64,000 nucleotides of DNA, from the NCBI RefSeq assembly GCF_001905665.1, contig NZ_LIVX01000001.1, forward strand, positions 558,001-622,000. Direction: 5' to 3'. The notes under the pieces are model-generated. The model did no database searches. It was not told where the DNA came from and saw only the letters and a list, made by a program, of their open reading frames with translations. Each line of letters opens with the position of its first letter. Within the stretch, counting starts at the first letter, position 1. Made by a program: the position numbers and the translations under genes. Source of the DNA: Streptomyces sp. CB02261. Its GTDB lineage: Bacteria > Actinomycetota > Actinomycetes > Streptomycetales > Streptomycetaceae. Positions 40,904-50,619 of the stretch are shown piece after piece.

Positions 40904-43482
40904 TGGGACACCACCGCCTTGCCGTCGGCGCCTGTCGCACCCCTGGTGAACCGGGGGTGTATCAGGCCGACGCAGCTGTACGGCAGTTCGTCGACCTCTT
41001 CGACCGGTACTCCGCGCTGTTCGGCGAGCAGGCGCACGTGGGCGAGGTCGGCGTCCGCGCCGCGCTTGGCGAGGATCTTCCAGGGGACGCGGCGGAGCAG
41101 GACGCGGGTGGTCTCGCCGACGCCCGGCTTGACCAGGTTGACGTCGTGGATGCCGTACTCCTCGCTGATCCGCTCCACGGCGGCCCAGCCCTCCCAGGTG
41201 GGCGTGCGGTCGGTGGAGAGGAGTTCCTTGACGTCGGTGTCGACGGTGCCGGTGACCTCGTCGAAGCGGGCGGCGACGGCGTCGAGGAAGTCGTTGGAGA
41301 CGTCGGCGCCGGCCAGTTCGCGGTAGAACTTGGCGCCGTGGAAGTCGTCGGGTCCGACGAGGTCGGCGCGGAGGACCGTACGCGATATCAGGCCGGAGAC
41401 CGTGGAGTTGAGGCACGCGGAGGGGATGAGGAAGTCCTCGCGGGTGCCGTAGGTGCGGACGCAGGAGCCGGGATCGGCGAGTACCGCGATCTCCGGGTCG
41501 AAGCCCGTGACCCCTTCGGCCGCCTCGAACGCCTTGATCGCGTCGGCGAGTTCGCGGGTGATGGCGCCCTTGCCGGTCCAGCCGTCGACGAACACGACGT
41601 CGGCCGGGTCGTGGTGGGCGGCGAGCCAGCGCAGCGCGTTGGCGTCGATGCCGCGGCCGCGCACGATGGACACGGCGTAGTGGGGCAGGTCGAGGCCGTG
41701 GCGGGCGGCGGCCCAGCGGCGCATGAGGACGCCGACGGGGGTGCCGGCCCGCGCGAGCGAGACGAGGACGGGGGCGCGGCCGGGCCGCTCGGCGAGGACG
41801 GTCTCGGTGACGGTGCCGACGGCGCGGGCGATCCGGGCGGCGGAGCTCTCCAGGGCGCTGTGGAAGAGCTCCTGGTAGCGGCCGCTGGGCTGGTACTCGA
41901 CGGGGAGCGACTCGGCGTAGTGCGCGCCGCCGCTCTGGATGGCTTCCTCGCGTTCCTCGGTGGGCGCCTCCAGCTCGACGTCCGAGAGGTCCTGGAGCAG
42001 CCAGCCGACCTCCTCGGGCGCGTACGAGGAGAAGGCGGGGCCGCGGAGGGGCTCGGGCAGCATGGAGCTCCTTTCGGGAGCTTCGGAGTCGGAGTCCTGG
42101 GGGGTGTACGGCGTGGACGGCGCGTACGAGGGGACGACGGCGAGCACGACGCGCGGGATGTGGGCGGCGAGCTGGGCGAGGAGGCCGTCGGGGGCGTGCA
42201 GGGCCGGGGTGTCGGCGGTGGAGTCGATGACGACGACGGCGGCGTCGAAGCCCGCGCCGGCCACGTTGTAGGCGTAGCGGTCGCCGGGTCCGTCGGCGGG
42301 GTCGTCGTGGGCGGGGAAGACGAGCCGGGTGCGTATCGCGTAGCCGGGGTCGTCGACGGCGAGGACCGGCGAGCGGGTGGTGGTGGAGTACCGGACGTCG
42401 TGACCGGCGTCCTCCAGCGCGGTGCCGAGCCGGAGCGGGGCGTACATCAGCTCCTCGAAGCCGAGCACGAGCACGCGGGGCCCTGTGGGCGGCGCCGGGG
42501 CGGGGTCGGCGGGGCCTTGCGTGGCGGGCGCACTGGTAGCGGGGCCCTGCGTGGCCGGGCCCTGCGTGGCGGGCTCCGTCGTGGAGGGCTCCTTCGTCGC
42601 GGGGAGGTCGCTCAGCGCCTCCGCGAGCCTGTCCGCCATCGCGGGCAGCGCCGCTTCCAGGGTCGCGCGGTGTTCCGGTGTGAAGCCGTGCCGGCCGCCG
42701 TCGGGTATGCCGGCCGGCCAGCCGAGTTCGACCCGTACGGGTGCGGCTCCGGGTCCGCGGGTGGCGTCGGCCGGCTCGTACGCCGTCTCGTGCTCCGCGA
42801 CCAGGGCCTGGCCCTTCTCCAGGACGCCCTCCGGGAGGCGTACCGTCCCCGCGGCGCCGGAGATCAGGTCGACGCGGGCGCCTATCTCCGCCGCGAAGGC
42901 GTCCAGGCGGCCGAGGTCGGAGGCGGAGCGCATGTCGACGAGGGCGACGACGACGTACCGGTCGCGCGGGTAGCGCTCGTGCAGTACGCGGACGGTGTTG
43001 AGGACCGTGTTGCCGGTGGAGAACTCGTCGTCGACGAGGACCAGCGGTCCGTCGCCCGCGAGGAGCTTCGGGTCCTCCGGCAGCAGCAGGTGGGAGGTGG
43101 CGTGCGAGTGCGACTCCTCGAAGCCGCCGGCGCGGGCGACGCCGGCCACCGGTCGGCGGGTGGAGTGGAGGTACGGGGCGAGGCCGAGGCCGTCGGCGAC
43201 GGCGTGGCCGAGGGCGGTGGCGGTCTCCGCGTAGCCGAGGACGACGGACCGCGCGGCCTCCTCGTCGCCGAGGAGCGCGCGGACGCGCCGGCCGAGGTCG
43301 AGGCCGGAGCCGTAGACGACGGACGGGCGCTGGGGCACGTGCTTGCCGAGCACGCTGGAGACCAGCAGGTGCGCCCGCTTGGGGTTGCGACGCAGTGCGA
43401 GGCCCAACAGGGCCGGTAGCTCCTCGTCGCCGATCAGTTCGACGCCCAGTCGCTCCGCGACCCACGTTCCGGTCCACACCAC
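40900..43482 (-). CDS. Fusion of two phosphoribosyltransferase domains with TRSP and PELOTA-like domains (Ter module)
   Basis: 860 residues. Domain order: PRTase-1 with PRPP loop VLVDDEFSTGNT (about 148-159); a TRSP domain (VLVLGFEELMYAPLRLGTALEDAGHDVRYSTTTRSP, about 345-385); a second PRTase-like domain with VFVDGWTGKGAITRELADAI (about 655); and a C-terminal L7Ae/PELOTA-like domain (PWKILAKRGADADLAHVRLLAEQRGVPVEEVDELPYSCVGLIHP split across two halves). A Pro/Thr/Ala-rich linker (PATQGPATQGP) separates the N-terminal half. It is 18 bp from the citrate-lyase-like stop. GTG start at 43482 (a second GTG follows). Confidence 0.82.
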   Translation of the reverse strand: MVWTGTWVAERLGVELIGDEELPALLGLALRRNPKRAHLLVSSVLGKHVPQRPSVVYGSGLDLGRRVRALLGDEEAARSVVLGYAETATALGHAVADGLGLAPYLHSTRRPVAGVARAGGFEESHSHATSHLLLPEDPKLLAGDGPLVLVDDEFSTGNTVLNTVRVLHERYPRDRYVVVALVDMRSASDLGRLDAFAAEIGARVDLISGAAGTVRLPEGVLEKGQALVAEHETAYEPADATRGPGAAPVRVELGWPAGIPDGGRHGFTPEHRATLEAALPAMADRLAEALSDLPATKEPSTTEPATQGPATQGPATSAPATQGPADPAPAPPTGPRVLVLGFEELMYAPLRLGTALEDAGHDVRYSTTTRSPVLAVDDPGYAIRTRLVFPAHDDPADGPGDRYAYNVAGAGFDAAVVVIDSTADTPALHAPDGLLAQLAAHIPRVVLAVVPSYAPSTPYTPQDSDSEAPERSSMLPEPLRGPAFSSYAPEEVGWLLQDLSDVELEAPTEEREEAIQSGGAHYAESLPVEYQPSGRYQELFHSALESSAARIARAVGTVTETVLAERPGRAPVLVSLARAGTPVGVLMRRWAAARHGLDLPHYAVSIVRGRGIDANALRWLAAHHDPADVVFVDGWTGKGAITRELADAIKAFEAAEGVTGFDPEIAVLADPGSCVRTYGTREDFLIPSACLNSTVSGLISRTVLRADLVGPDDFHGAKFYRELAGADVSNDFLDAVAARFDEVTGTVDTDVKELLSTDRTPTWEGWAAVERISEEYGIHDVNLVKPGVGETTRVLLRRVPWKILAKRGADADLAHVRLLAEQRGVPVEEVDELPYSCVGLIHPRFTRGATGADGKAVVSQ

Positions 43483-43500
43483 GTCGTCGACGTCCCTTCG

Positions 43501-44685
43501 TCAGCCGGACAGTCCGGCGGTGAGCAGATCCACGAAGCCGACGTCCTCCTTGGCGACGCCGAACAGCTCGGCGCGCTGGAGGGTCCGTTCGGCCCACGCG
43601 CGATGCGGCTTCACTTCGTTCATTTTGTTCGTATAGGCGGAGCGGAGCACCCCGCCGCCGCCCTGTTCCGGGCGCAGGATGTCCTGGGCGTCGCTCCACT
43701 CCTCGTGGCTGACCACGGAGAGCGCGTGCACCGGGACCACGTGGGTGGGGTGGATGCAGGTCTTGCCGAGCAGTCCGTTGGCGCGGTCGAGTTCGATCTC
43801 GCGGAGCAGGCCGTCGAGGTCGTGCTCGATCAGGGCCGTGCGCAGGTCCTCCGCGCTGCCCTCCATGAAGGGGCTGCGGCGCAGCTGGGGCTTGAACATG
43901 CGCTCGCCGGGCCGGAAGTACTCCCAGACGGGTCCGGTGATGGTGAAGCCGGTGCCGTCCGAGCGGCCGAGGACGTTGACGACGTCGGAGATGACGTGGG
44001 CGACGATCTTGACGTCGTAGGCGGTCATGTCGGGCGAGCGGCGCAGCCCGTAGGCGGAGCAGAAGTCGGTGACGCCGAGGCGCAGGGCCAGGACGTGGTC
44101 GCGGTACTTCTCGGTGATCGAGGCGATGCCGGCGAGGGTCTCGGCCCGGGTCTCCAGGTGGAGGAGCTCGGGGGACTCCAGGACGGGCATGGCGAAGAGG
44201 CGCCGGCCGCTTGCCGCCTCGGCCTGGGTGAGCGCTTCGAGGAAGGCGCGGCCGCGGGTCTCGGTGAACTTGGGCAGCACGAATCCGGACAGCAGGCGGA
44301 CCGTTTCGCCCAGGCGGGTGACGAGGTCGGTGATCTGGCGCGGTTCGCGGACCCGGATGAAGAGCAGGGGCACGTCCGTGGCGGTGTCGGCGTCCGTCAC
44401 GGGGGTGTCGGCGAGGTCGGCGAACTGGCGGACGAGGTTGTCCTCGCCGGCTTCGACGTCGGCGTCGCTGATGGAGTCCTCCAGGCAGAGCACCATGGAG
44501 ACCACTCCGCGGGCTGCCTGTTTGCGCACGTCGTCGGCGAGCCGCGGCCTGGTGGCCGGGCTGTAGAGCGTGGCGCCCAGGGCCACGGCGAGCGTGCGTG
44601 CGGGCGAGTCGGCCGTGAACGCGGCCGGCTCGCGGTGGAACAGCCCAGCCCGTGCCATGGACGGGATGTGCCCGAAATGACGCAT
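43501..44685 (-). CDS. HpcH/HpaI aldolase / citrate-lyase-beta-like protein, Ter module
   Basis: 394 residues. The TIM-barrel motifs are ARGVVSMVLCLEDSISDADVE, VLPKFTETRGRAFLEAL, MPVLESPELLHLE and GLLGKTCIHPTHV, which include the metal-binding Glu and Asp residues of the CitE-like family. In Ter clusters it is predicted to make or use a C-C bonded nucleoside precursor. GGGGGA lies 5 bp before the ATG at 44685. It is divergent from a TerD-like gene. Confidence 0.85.
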   Translation of the reverse strand: MRHFGHIPSMARAGLFHREPAAFTADSPARTLAVALGATLYSPATRPRLADDVRKQAARGVVSMVLCLEDSISDADVEAGEDNLVRQFADLADTPVTDADTATDVPLLFIRVREPRQITDLVTRLGETVRLLSGFVLPKFTETRGRAFLEALTQAEAASGRRLFAMPVLESPELLHLETRAETLAGIASITEKYRDHVLALRLGVTDFCSAYGLRRSPDMTAYDVKIVAHVISDVVNVLGRSDGTGFTITGPVWEYFRPGERMFKPQLRRSPFMEGSAEDLRTALIEHDLDGLLREIELDRANGLLGKTCIHPTHVVPVHALSVVSHEEWSDAQDILRPEQGGGGVLRSAYTNKMNEVKPHRAWAERTLQRAELFGVAKEDVGFVDLLTAGLSG

Positions 44686-44871
44686 ATAAGTCCCCCGTCT
44701 GCCTTTCTGGACCCTGATGACATGTGGCCGGTAATAGTACGTAGGTGCGGGTGTCCGCAGTTCCCTCAACTCATGAAATCCAGGTAACTCGACAGCATCC
44801 GTCACCCCGTCCCCGTATCGGTACCGCCCCCGCGTTGTCCGCGGGTCGGGCGGGAGGGCAGGATTACGGTC

Positions 44872-45768
44872 ATGACGCACGCGATGCTGAAGGGCTCCAA
44901 CGTCCCTCTCGACACCGCGGCCGTACGGGCCGTGCTCCGCTGGACCCCGGGCTCCGGGGTCCCCGACGTGGATGCCTCGGCCCTGCTGCTCGGGCCCGAC
45001 GGCCGCGTGCGGTCCGACGAGGACTTCGTCTTCTACAACCAGCCGCGCCACCCTTCGGGGCTGGTGCGGCGGCTGCCGAAGAAGCGGGACTCCAAGGGCC
45101 TCACGGACACCGTGGAGGCCGATCTGGGCGCCCTCGACCCCTCGGTCGACCGGGTGGTGATCGCGGCCTCCTCCGACGGCGGCACCTTCCGGTCCGTCTC
45201 CGACCTGCGGATCCTGCTGTACGACGCGACGCCCGGGCCCGAGCGCGAGCCGCTGGCCCTGTTCTCCGTGACCGCGGAGACCGGCGAGGAGACGGCGGTC
45301 ATCTGCGGCGAGCTGTACCGGCGCGGGGACGGCTGGAAGTTCCGCGCGGTGGGGCAGGGCTACCCGACCGGCCTCGTCGGCCTCGCCACCGACTTCGGCA
45401 TCTCGGTCGACGAGGACGCGCAGGACGACCAGGCCGGGCAGGACGCGGCCCAGGAGGGCCTGGAGGGGCCGGACGGGCGCGTGGGGCGGCAGGACCGCCC
45501 GGAGGGGCCCCAGGAGGGCCAGGAGGCCGCCACGGCCGCCTCCGGCTCCCCCGACCTGGACCTGACGCTCGTCCACACCCCCGTACCCCCGCGGCCGACG
45601 GTGCCGCCGCCCGTGCCCGACCGGGCGCCCGCCTACGGCTACCCGCAGCCGCCGGTGAACGTCCCCGCGCCCGCGTACGGCTACCCGCAGCCGGTGACCG
45701 CCCCCGAGCAGCACCCGTCGCCGGAGTTCCGGATGCCGCCGATGGGCCCCCAGTTCGTCCGTTCCTGA
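44872..45768 (+). CDS. TerD-domain protein with C-terminal Pro-rich tail
   Basis: 298 residues. The TerD domain covers about residues 1-185 ([61 protein letters not shown]), with the Ca2+-binding DASA and acidic loops shortened compared with its paralogues. A 110-residue disordered tail follows, with repeats (PGAPAYGYPQP type). Stress-response protein of the Ter system. It lies inside the cluster but on the opposite strand. Confidence 0.85.
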   Translation: MTHAMLKGSNVPLDTAAVRAVLRWTPGSGVPDVDASALLLGPDGRVRSDEDFVFYNQPRHPSGLVRRLPKKRDSKGLTDTVEADLGALDPSVDRVVIAASSDGGTFRSVSDLRILLYDATPGPEREPLALFSVTAETGEETAVICGELYRRGDGWKFRAVGQGYPTGLVGLATDFGISVDEDAQDDQAGQDAAQEGLEGPDGRVGRQDRPEGPQEGQEAATAASGSPDLDLTLVHTPVPPRPTVPPPVPDRAPAYGYPQPPVNVPAPAYGYPQPVTAPEQHPSPEFRMPPMGPQFVRS

Positions 45769-45783
45769 GGACGTGGGCAAGGG

Positions 45784-46521
45784 CTACGCCTTGGTCTTGT
45801 AGCCGCGGCCCCACTGGAGACCCCAGCCGTACAGCCGGTCCAATTCGGCCTGGAAGCCGTAGACGAAGCGCACCTCGCGGCGGACCGTGAGCTCGCCCTT
45901 GGTGTTGTCCACGGAGAACACCGCGCAGGAGCGGGCCTGCGGGGCGCGCTCGTCGAGTTCGATCTCGATCCGGGGGCCGTTGCTCGGATAGAGCGTGATC
46001 TTGGCGTGCGTACGGTCGAAGGCAGGCGTCTGGTCGTAGATGTACACGAAGAACAGCAGCCGCTTGATCTCGTCCTTCTGGTCCAGGTTGACGAAGATGG
46101 TCTCCCCGGAGGACCCGCCGAAGCGGTCGTCGCCGCTGAGCTTCACGTACGGCGCGGTGTTCAGGTCGCCGAAGAAGCCGCCGAGCGGCTGCACCACGCC
46201 CTTGCTGCCGTCCTTGAGCTCGTACAGGCAGCCCAGGTCCAGGTCGACGTTGACCATGCCCTGCGTGTGCGCCTGGACGACCTCGGGCTTGAAGAGCAGG
46301 GCCGGGTTGCGCAGGAGCCGTCCGCTCTGGCGGGAGCGGCCCTCGATGTCGGAGGTCCGCATCCGCCACGAGAGGTTCACCCGCAGGTTGCCGGTGGCGG
46401 CGCCCTGCTTGCTGAGCGAGACGGACGGGCGCCGTCGCGTCAGGTCGATCGAGTTCGACGCGGCGCTGCCGGAGTCGAACTGCGCGGTCCTGCCCGGAAA
46501 CAGGTTGTCCCAGAAGGCCAT
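45784..46521 (-). CDS. TerA-like tellurium-resistance family protein
   Basis: 245 residues. MAFWDNLFPGRTAQFDSG, then a TerD-like beta-sandwich: VNVDLDLGCLYELKDGSKGVVQ, GDDRFGGSSGETIFVNLDQKDEIKRLLFFVYIYDQTPAFDRTHAKI in consecutive parts, and SCAVFSVDN. Probably acts with TerD/TerC at the membrane. Ends 16 bp from the convergent TerD-like gene. ATG at 46521. Confidence 0.8.
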   Translation of the reverse strand: MAFWDNLFPGRTAQFDSGSAASNSIDLTRRRPSVSLSKQGAATGNLRVNLSWRMRTSDIEGRSRQSGRLLRNPALLFKPEVVQAHTQGMVNVDLDLGCLYELKDGSKGVVQPLGGFFGDLNTAPYVKLSGDDRFGGSSGETIFVNLDQKDEIKRLLFFVYIYDQTPAFDRTHAKITLYPSNGPRIEIELDERAPQARSCAVFSVDNTKGELTVRREVRFVYGFQAELDRLYGWGLQWGRGYKTKA

Positions 46522-46621
46522 GCGCCTTCACCCCCCACTGGTCGTCACCACCGCACATGCCTGCGGGGCGGCCGGGTGCACCGGCCGCCCCGCAGTGAAG
46601 CGTTCCTCGTCGTCGGGGGTG

Positions 46622-47767
46622 TCACACCCCGGACGACACCTCGGTCTTGTCCCCGGAGGAACCGGACCCGCCCTCGGCCGCCGCGAGCGCCTTGTTGCGG
46701 CGGACGGAGGACCAGAAGGAGAAGGCGATCAGGATGACACCGATGGAGCCGGTGATGAGTTCGCTGATCTCGTGCTGGACGGTGACGAGCAGGATGACGG
46801 CGAGCGCGCCGATGGCGTAGTGCGCGCCGTGCTCCAGGTACACGTAGTCGTCGAGGGTGCCCTCGCGGACCAGGTAGACCGTGAGCGAACGGACGTACAT
46901 GGCGCCGATGCCGAGGCCGAGCGCCATCCAGAAGATGTGGTTGGTGATGGCGAAGGCGCCGATGACACCGTCGAAGGAGAACGAGGCGTCGAGCACTTCC
47001 AGGTACAGGAACAGGAAGAACGCGGCCTTGCCGGCGAGGCCGACCGCGGAGACGGGCTTGCCCTCGGCCTTGGCCTTCTCCTCCTCCTCGTGCTCGCGCT
47101 CCTCCTCTTCCTCCAGCTTGTTCTCGAAGAAGCCGGAGAGACCGCCGACGATGAGGTACGTGATCAGGCCGGCGACGCCGGCGAGCAGCACGGTCCCCGA
47201 CTTGTCCGCGTGGCCGGTACTGGTGTGCGCGTGGGTCGCGAAGGTCATCGCCGTGACGAGCAGCGCGATGAGCGCGACGCAGACCGACAGCATGTCGACC
47301 TTGCCGAGCTTGGCCAGCGGGCGCTCCAGCCAGCCGAGCCACTTGATGTCACGGTCCTCGAAGATGAAGTCGAGGAAGATCATGAGCAGGAACATGCCAC
47401 CGAAGGCGGCGATCGCCGGGTGGGCGTCCGTGACCAGGGCCTCGTACCGCTCGGGATCGTCCAGGGCCAGTTCGACGGCCTCGATCGGGCCGACCTTGGC
47501 GCTGATGGCGACGATCGCGACGGGGAAGACCAGCCGCATACCGAAGACCGCGATAAGGATGCCGATCGTGAGGAAGATCTTCTGCCAGAAGGCATTCATC
47601 TTCTTCAGGATTCCGGCGTTGACAACCGCGTTGTCGAAGGACAGCGAGATCTCGAGGATCGACAGGATCAGAACGACCCCGAACGCCTCCCACCCCCACT
47701 GCCAAGCGGCGAAGGCCAGGCCGAGCGCCGTGATGGCGAACGACCAGCCGAAGGTTTTCAGAACCAC
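46622..47767 (-). CDS. TerC/DUF475-family membrane protein
   Basis: 381 residues with about nine transmembrane segments. SFDNAVVNAGIL in helix 2 and DASFSFDGVIGAFAITN carry the conserved acidic metal-binding residues of the TerC/DUF475 superfamily, and a charged cytoplasmic loop (EEEEEREHEEEEKAKAEGK) splits the two halves. It is proposed to handle metal ions at the membrane and to anchor TerD-type proteins. The GTG at 47767 is 29 bp from the TerD gene upstream in the same operon. Confidence 0.87.
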   Translation of the reverse strand: MVLKTFGWSFAITALGLAFAAWQWGWEAFGVVLILSILEISLSFDNAVVNAGILKKMNAFWQKIFLTIGILIAVFGMRLVFPVAIVAISAKVGPIEAVELALDDPERYEALVTDAHPAIAAFGGMFLLMIFLDFIFEDRDIKWLGWLERPLAKLGKVDMLSVCVALIALLVTAMTFATHAHTSTGHADKSGTVLLAGVAGLITYLIVGGLSGFFENKLEEEEEREHEEEEKAKAEGKPVSAVGLAGKAAFFLFLYLEVLDASFSFDGVIGAFAITNHIFWMALGLGIGAMYVRSLTVYLVREGTLDDYVYLEHGAHYAIGALAVILLVTVQHEISELITGSIGVILIAFSFWSSVRRNKALAAAEGGSGSSGDKTEVSSGV

Positions 47768-47796
47768 TCTCTACCCCATCGTGAAACTGCTTGGCT

Positions 47797-48372
47797 TTAC
47801 GAAACGTTGACCCCGAAGTCTAGAGCGATGCCCCGGAGCCCCGACGCGTACCCCTGACCGACCGCGCGGAACTTCCATTCGCCGTTGTACCGGTAGAGCT
47901 CGCCGAAGATCATCGCGGTCTCGGTGGAGGCGTCCTCGGAGAGGTCGTACCGGGCGAGTTCCTGCCCGTCCAGCTGATTCACCACACGGATGAACGCGTT
48001 GCTGACCTGGCCGAAGCTCTGGCCGCGGTTGTCGGCGTCATGGATCGACACCGGGAAGACGATCTTGTCGCAGCGGGCCGGCACCTGGGAGAGGTCCACG
48101 ATGAGGGACTCGTCGTCCCCGTCACCCTCGCCGGTGAGGTTGTCCCCCGTGTGTTCGACGGAGCCCTCGGGGCTGCGGAGCTGGTTGTAGAAGACGAAGT
48201 ACTCGTCCCCGAGGACCCTTCCTTCCTGGCACAGCAGGGCGCTGGCGTCGAGGTCGAAGGGGGCTCCGGTGGTGGAGCGCGCGTCCCAGCCGAGCCCGAC
48301 GAGGACCTTGGTCAGGTTGGGTGCGGCCTTGGACAGGGAGACATTGCCTCCCTTGGCGAGCGTGACGCCCAT
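47797..48372 (-). CDS. terD: TerD-family stress protein (calcium-binding)
   Basis: 191 residues. [49 protein letters not shown] (Ca2+-binding acidic cluster) and [35 protein letters not shown] are diagnostic. About 65% alike to the next TerD gene by eye, so the two are a tandem duplication. Cytosolic, acting with TerC/TerA in metal, oxidative or phage stress responses. Confidence 0.92.
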   Translation of the reverse strand: MGVTLAKGGNVSLSKAAPNLTKVLVGLGWDARSTTGAPFDLDASALLCQEGRVLGDEYFVFYNQLRSPEGSVEHTGDNLTGEGDGDDESLIVDLSQVPARCDKIVFPVSIHDADNRGQSFGQVSNAFIRVVNQLDGQELARYDLSEDASTETAMIFGELYRYNGEWKFRAVGQGYASGLRGIALDFGVNVS

Positions 48373-48454
48373 GATTCGGTTCCTCCCCGGTGATGATGAG
48401 GCACGTCCGGCGCCGCACGAGAGGTGCGGCGCCGGACGGTTCGAGCGGTTCGGC

Positions 48455-49030
48455 TCAGACGTTGACGCCGAAGTCCTGCGCGATGCCGCGCAGGCCGGAG
48501 GCGTAGCCCTGGCCGACGGCGCGGAACTTCCACTCGGCGCCGTGGCGGTACAGCTCGCCGAAGACCATGGCGGTCTCGGTGGACGCGTCCTCGGAGAGGT
48601 CGTACCGGGCGATCTCGGTGCCGCCGGTCTGGTTCACGACGCGGATGAACGCGTTGCGCACCTGGCCGAAGGACTGCTGGCGGTTCTCGGCGTCGTAGAT
48701 CGAGACCGGGAAGACGATCTTGGTGACTTCGGCCGGGACGGTGGCCAGGCTGACCTTGACCTGCTCGTCGTCACCCTCGCCCTCGCCGGTCAGGTTGTCA
48801 CCGGTGTGCTCGACGGAGCCGTCGGCGCTCTTGAGGTTGTTGAAGAAGACGAAGTCCCCTTCGTTGCGGACCTTGCCCTCGTCCGTCACCAGGATGGCGC
48901 TGGCGTCGAGGTCGAAGTCCGTACCGGTGGTGGTGCGGACGTCCCAGCCCAGACCGACGGTCACGGCGGTGAGGCCAGGGGCCTCCTTGGTCAGCGAGAC
49001 GTTGCCGCCCTTGCTGAGGCTGACTCCCAC
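48455..49030 (-). CDS. terD: TerD-family stress protein (calcium-binding), paralogue
   Basis: 191 residues from the GTG at 49030, which is preceded by GGAGG 6 bp upstream; the ATG at 49042 lies in that ribosome site and is not used. Same motifs as its neighbour: [55 protein letters not shown]. First gene of the leftward ter operon. Confidence 0.92.
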   Translation of the reverse strand: MGVSLSKGGNVSLTKEAPGLTAVTVGLGWDVRTTTGTDFDLDASAILVTDEGKVRNEGDFVFFNNLKSADGSVEHTGDNLTGEGEGDDEQVKVSLATVPAEVTKIVFPVSIYDAENRQQSFGQVRNAFIRVVNQTGGTEIARYDLSEDASTETAMVFGELYRHGAEWKFRAVGQGYASGLRGIAQDFGVNV

Positions 49031-49191
49031 GAGTCCCTCCATAGGTTTTCAGGGGCAGCGCCCCCGGTCGTGCGTTGGCATTCGGATCAACGACTGGATC
49101 CTAGTGACGGGTTCCCGGTCGAAACAGTCGATTCGCCCCGCGAATCGGAGATGTCGTCCGTCGCACGCGGAGATGTGGGCCGGGTGGCGGC

Positions 49192-49650
49192 TCAGAGAGC
49201 GTCGAGCGCCTTGACGTACGCGCCGAGGTCACGGGCGTCCGGCAGGGCGTTGACGACGGTCCAGCGGACGACGCCGGCCTTGTCGACGATGAAGGTGCCG
49301 CGCACCGCGCACCCCTTCTCCTCGTCGAACACGCCGTACGCGCGGGAGGCCTCGCCGTGCGGCCAGAAGTCGGAGAGCAGCGGGTAGTCCAGGGACTCCT
49401 GCTCGGCGAAGACGCGCAGGGTGTGGATGGAGTCGTTGGAGACGGCGAGGAGCTGGGTGTCGTCGTTGACGAACGTCGCGAGGTTGTCGCGCAGCTCGCC
49501 GAGCTCACCGGCGCAGACGCCGGTGAAGGCGAACGGGTAGAAGAGCAGCACCACGTTCTTCTCGCCGCGGAAGTCGGACAGCTTCACGGTGCGTCCGTGG
49601 TTGTCCTTGAGCTCGAAGTCCGGAGCCCTGGTGCCGACCTCGATCGCCAT
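49192..49650 (-). CDS. Peroxiredoxin, AhpE-type
   Basis: 152 residues. [21 protein letters not shown], then [19 protein letters not shown] with the peroxidatic Cys45, and Arg in [12 protein letters not shown]; a second Cys (KGCA) could resolve. It reduces hydroperoxides in the cytosol. Like TerD genes it belongs to stress defence but has its own transcription unit. ATG at 49650. Confidence 0.9.
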   Translation of the reverse strand: MAIEVGTRAPDFELKDNHGRTVKLSDFRGEKNVVLLFYPFAFTGVCAGELGELRDNLATFVNDDTQLLAVSNDSIHTLRVFAEQESLDYPLLSDFWPHGEASRAYGVFDEEKGCAVRGTFIVDKAGVVRWTVVNALPDARDLGAYVKALDAL

Positions 49651-49724
49651 CGCGCACGCATCCCTTCGCCGGGCCCCGCCCTTGGGCCGTATCGGTGAAC
49701 CCCAGCCTACGGCCTGTGCACGAA

Positions 49725-49752
49725 AGCCCCCGCCGGCGTACCGGCGGGGGCT
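49725..49752 (-). terminator. Hairpin terminator of the DUF3052 gene
   Basis: Perfect 12-bp arms AGCCCCCGCCGG (49725-49736) and CCGGCGGGGGCT (49741-49752) with loop CGTA, 16 bp after the leftward stop. Confidence 0.9.
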
Positions 49753-49768
49753 CGTCGCAGCGTGGTGA

Positions 49769-50191
49769 TCAGCGCTTGGGGGCCGTCAGGCGGGTGCCCG
49801 TCCAGTCCTTGGCGACGCTGATGCTCTTGGTCTGGGAGAGACCAGCTGTCTGCGCGGCATCGTTGATGTCGCTCGGCTCGATGTAGCCGTCGCGGCCGGT
49901 CTTCGGCGTCAGCAGCCAGATGGTGCCGCCGTCCTCCAGAAGACCGATGGCGTCCACCAGGGCGTCGGTGAGATCGCCGTCCTCGTCGCGGAACCAGAGC
50001 ACGACGGCGTCAGCGACGTCGTCGTAGTCCTCGTCCACGAGATCGGCCCCGATGATGGACTCGATGCCTTCACGGAGATCCTGGTCGACGTCGTCGTCGT
50101 AGCCGATCTCCTGGACCACCTGTCCGGGCTCGAACCCCAGCCTTCCGGCCGGGTTGGTCCGCTCCTCCGCGTGGTCCGCGGTCGCGCTCAC
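49769..50191 (-). CDS. DUF3052-family protein
   Basis: 140 residues from a GTG with GGAGG 6 bp upstream. [58 protein letters not shown] and [22 protein letters not shown] are diagnostic. Function unknown; the gene is always near aceE in Streptomyces. It is divergent from aceE across a 428-bp gap. Confidence 0.88.
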   Translation of the reverse strand: MSATADHAEERTNPAGRLGFEPGQVVQEIGYDDDVDQDLREGIESIIGADLVDEDYDDVADAVVLWFRDEDGDLTDALVDAIGLLEDGGTIWLLTPKTGRDGYIEPSDINDAAQTAGLSQTKSISVAKDWTGTRLTAPKR

Positions 50192-50619
50192 GGCTTGCCT
50201 CCTGCTCATTCGGTAAATGCTTGGGCCGCGCGTATGCGCGCGGCGCTGGCCGTAGTCCACACGTGCCGGGGTGGATCGCGCAAGTACCCGGCCGTGGAGA
50301 CCGCCGAAACGGTGACGTTTGGGGCCGTCTCGCCCCAACTTCCGGCGCCGTGGGACCCCGCTCCGTGATCAGGCACACATGATTCATCCCGGTTTACTGA
50401 CTTCTGCGGTTTCAGTCTGCCGAACGCCCGGACGAAACGCATGCGCGAGTTGGGCGTAAGGTTGCGATTTGAGCGCACCCCAGACGTGCTGAACGACACC
50501 GGAGACACCCCCTGGGGGTTACCCCTCGGTAAATGTGACGCCTGGCGTCGGCGGGGTACACGATGGACATCCCGACCACTCCGTGGCCCCGTGGGCACCA
50601 CCGACAGCGAAGGAAGAGC
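50192..50619. promoter_or_regulatory. aceE / DUF3052 divergent control region
   Basis: 428 bp without a supported gene. It contains ACCCCCTGGGGGT (50507-50519, a G/C-tract palindrome like copper-sensor CsoR-type sites), GACGCC-T-GGCGTC (50537-50549, perfect 6-bp inverted repeat) and an AT-rich run AATGTGA. Both palindromes are within 115 bp upstream of aceE and are candidate regulator sites; neither is assigned. Confidence 0.4.
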
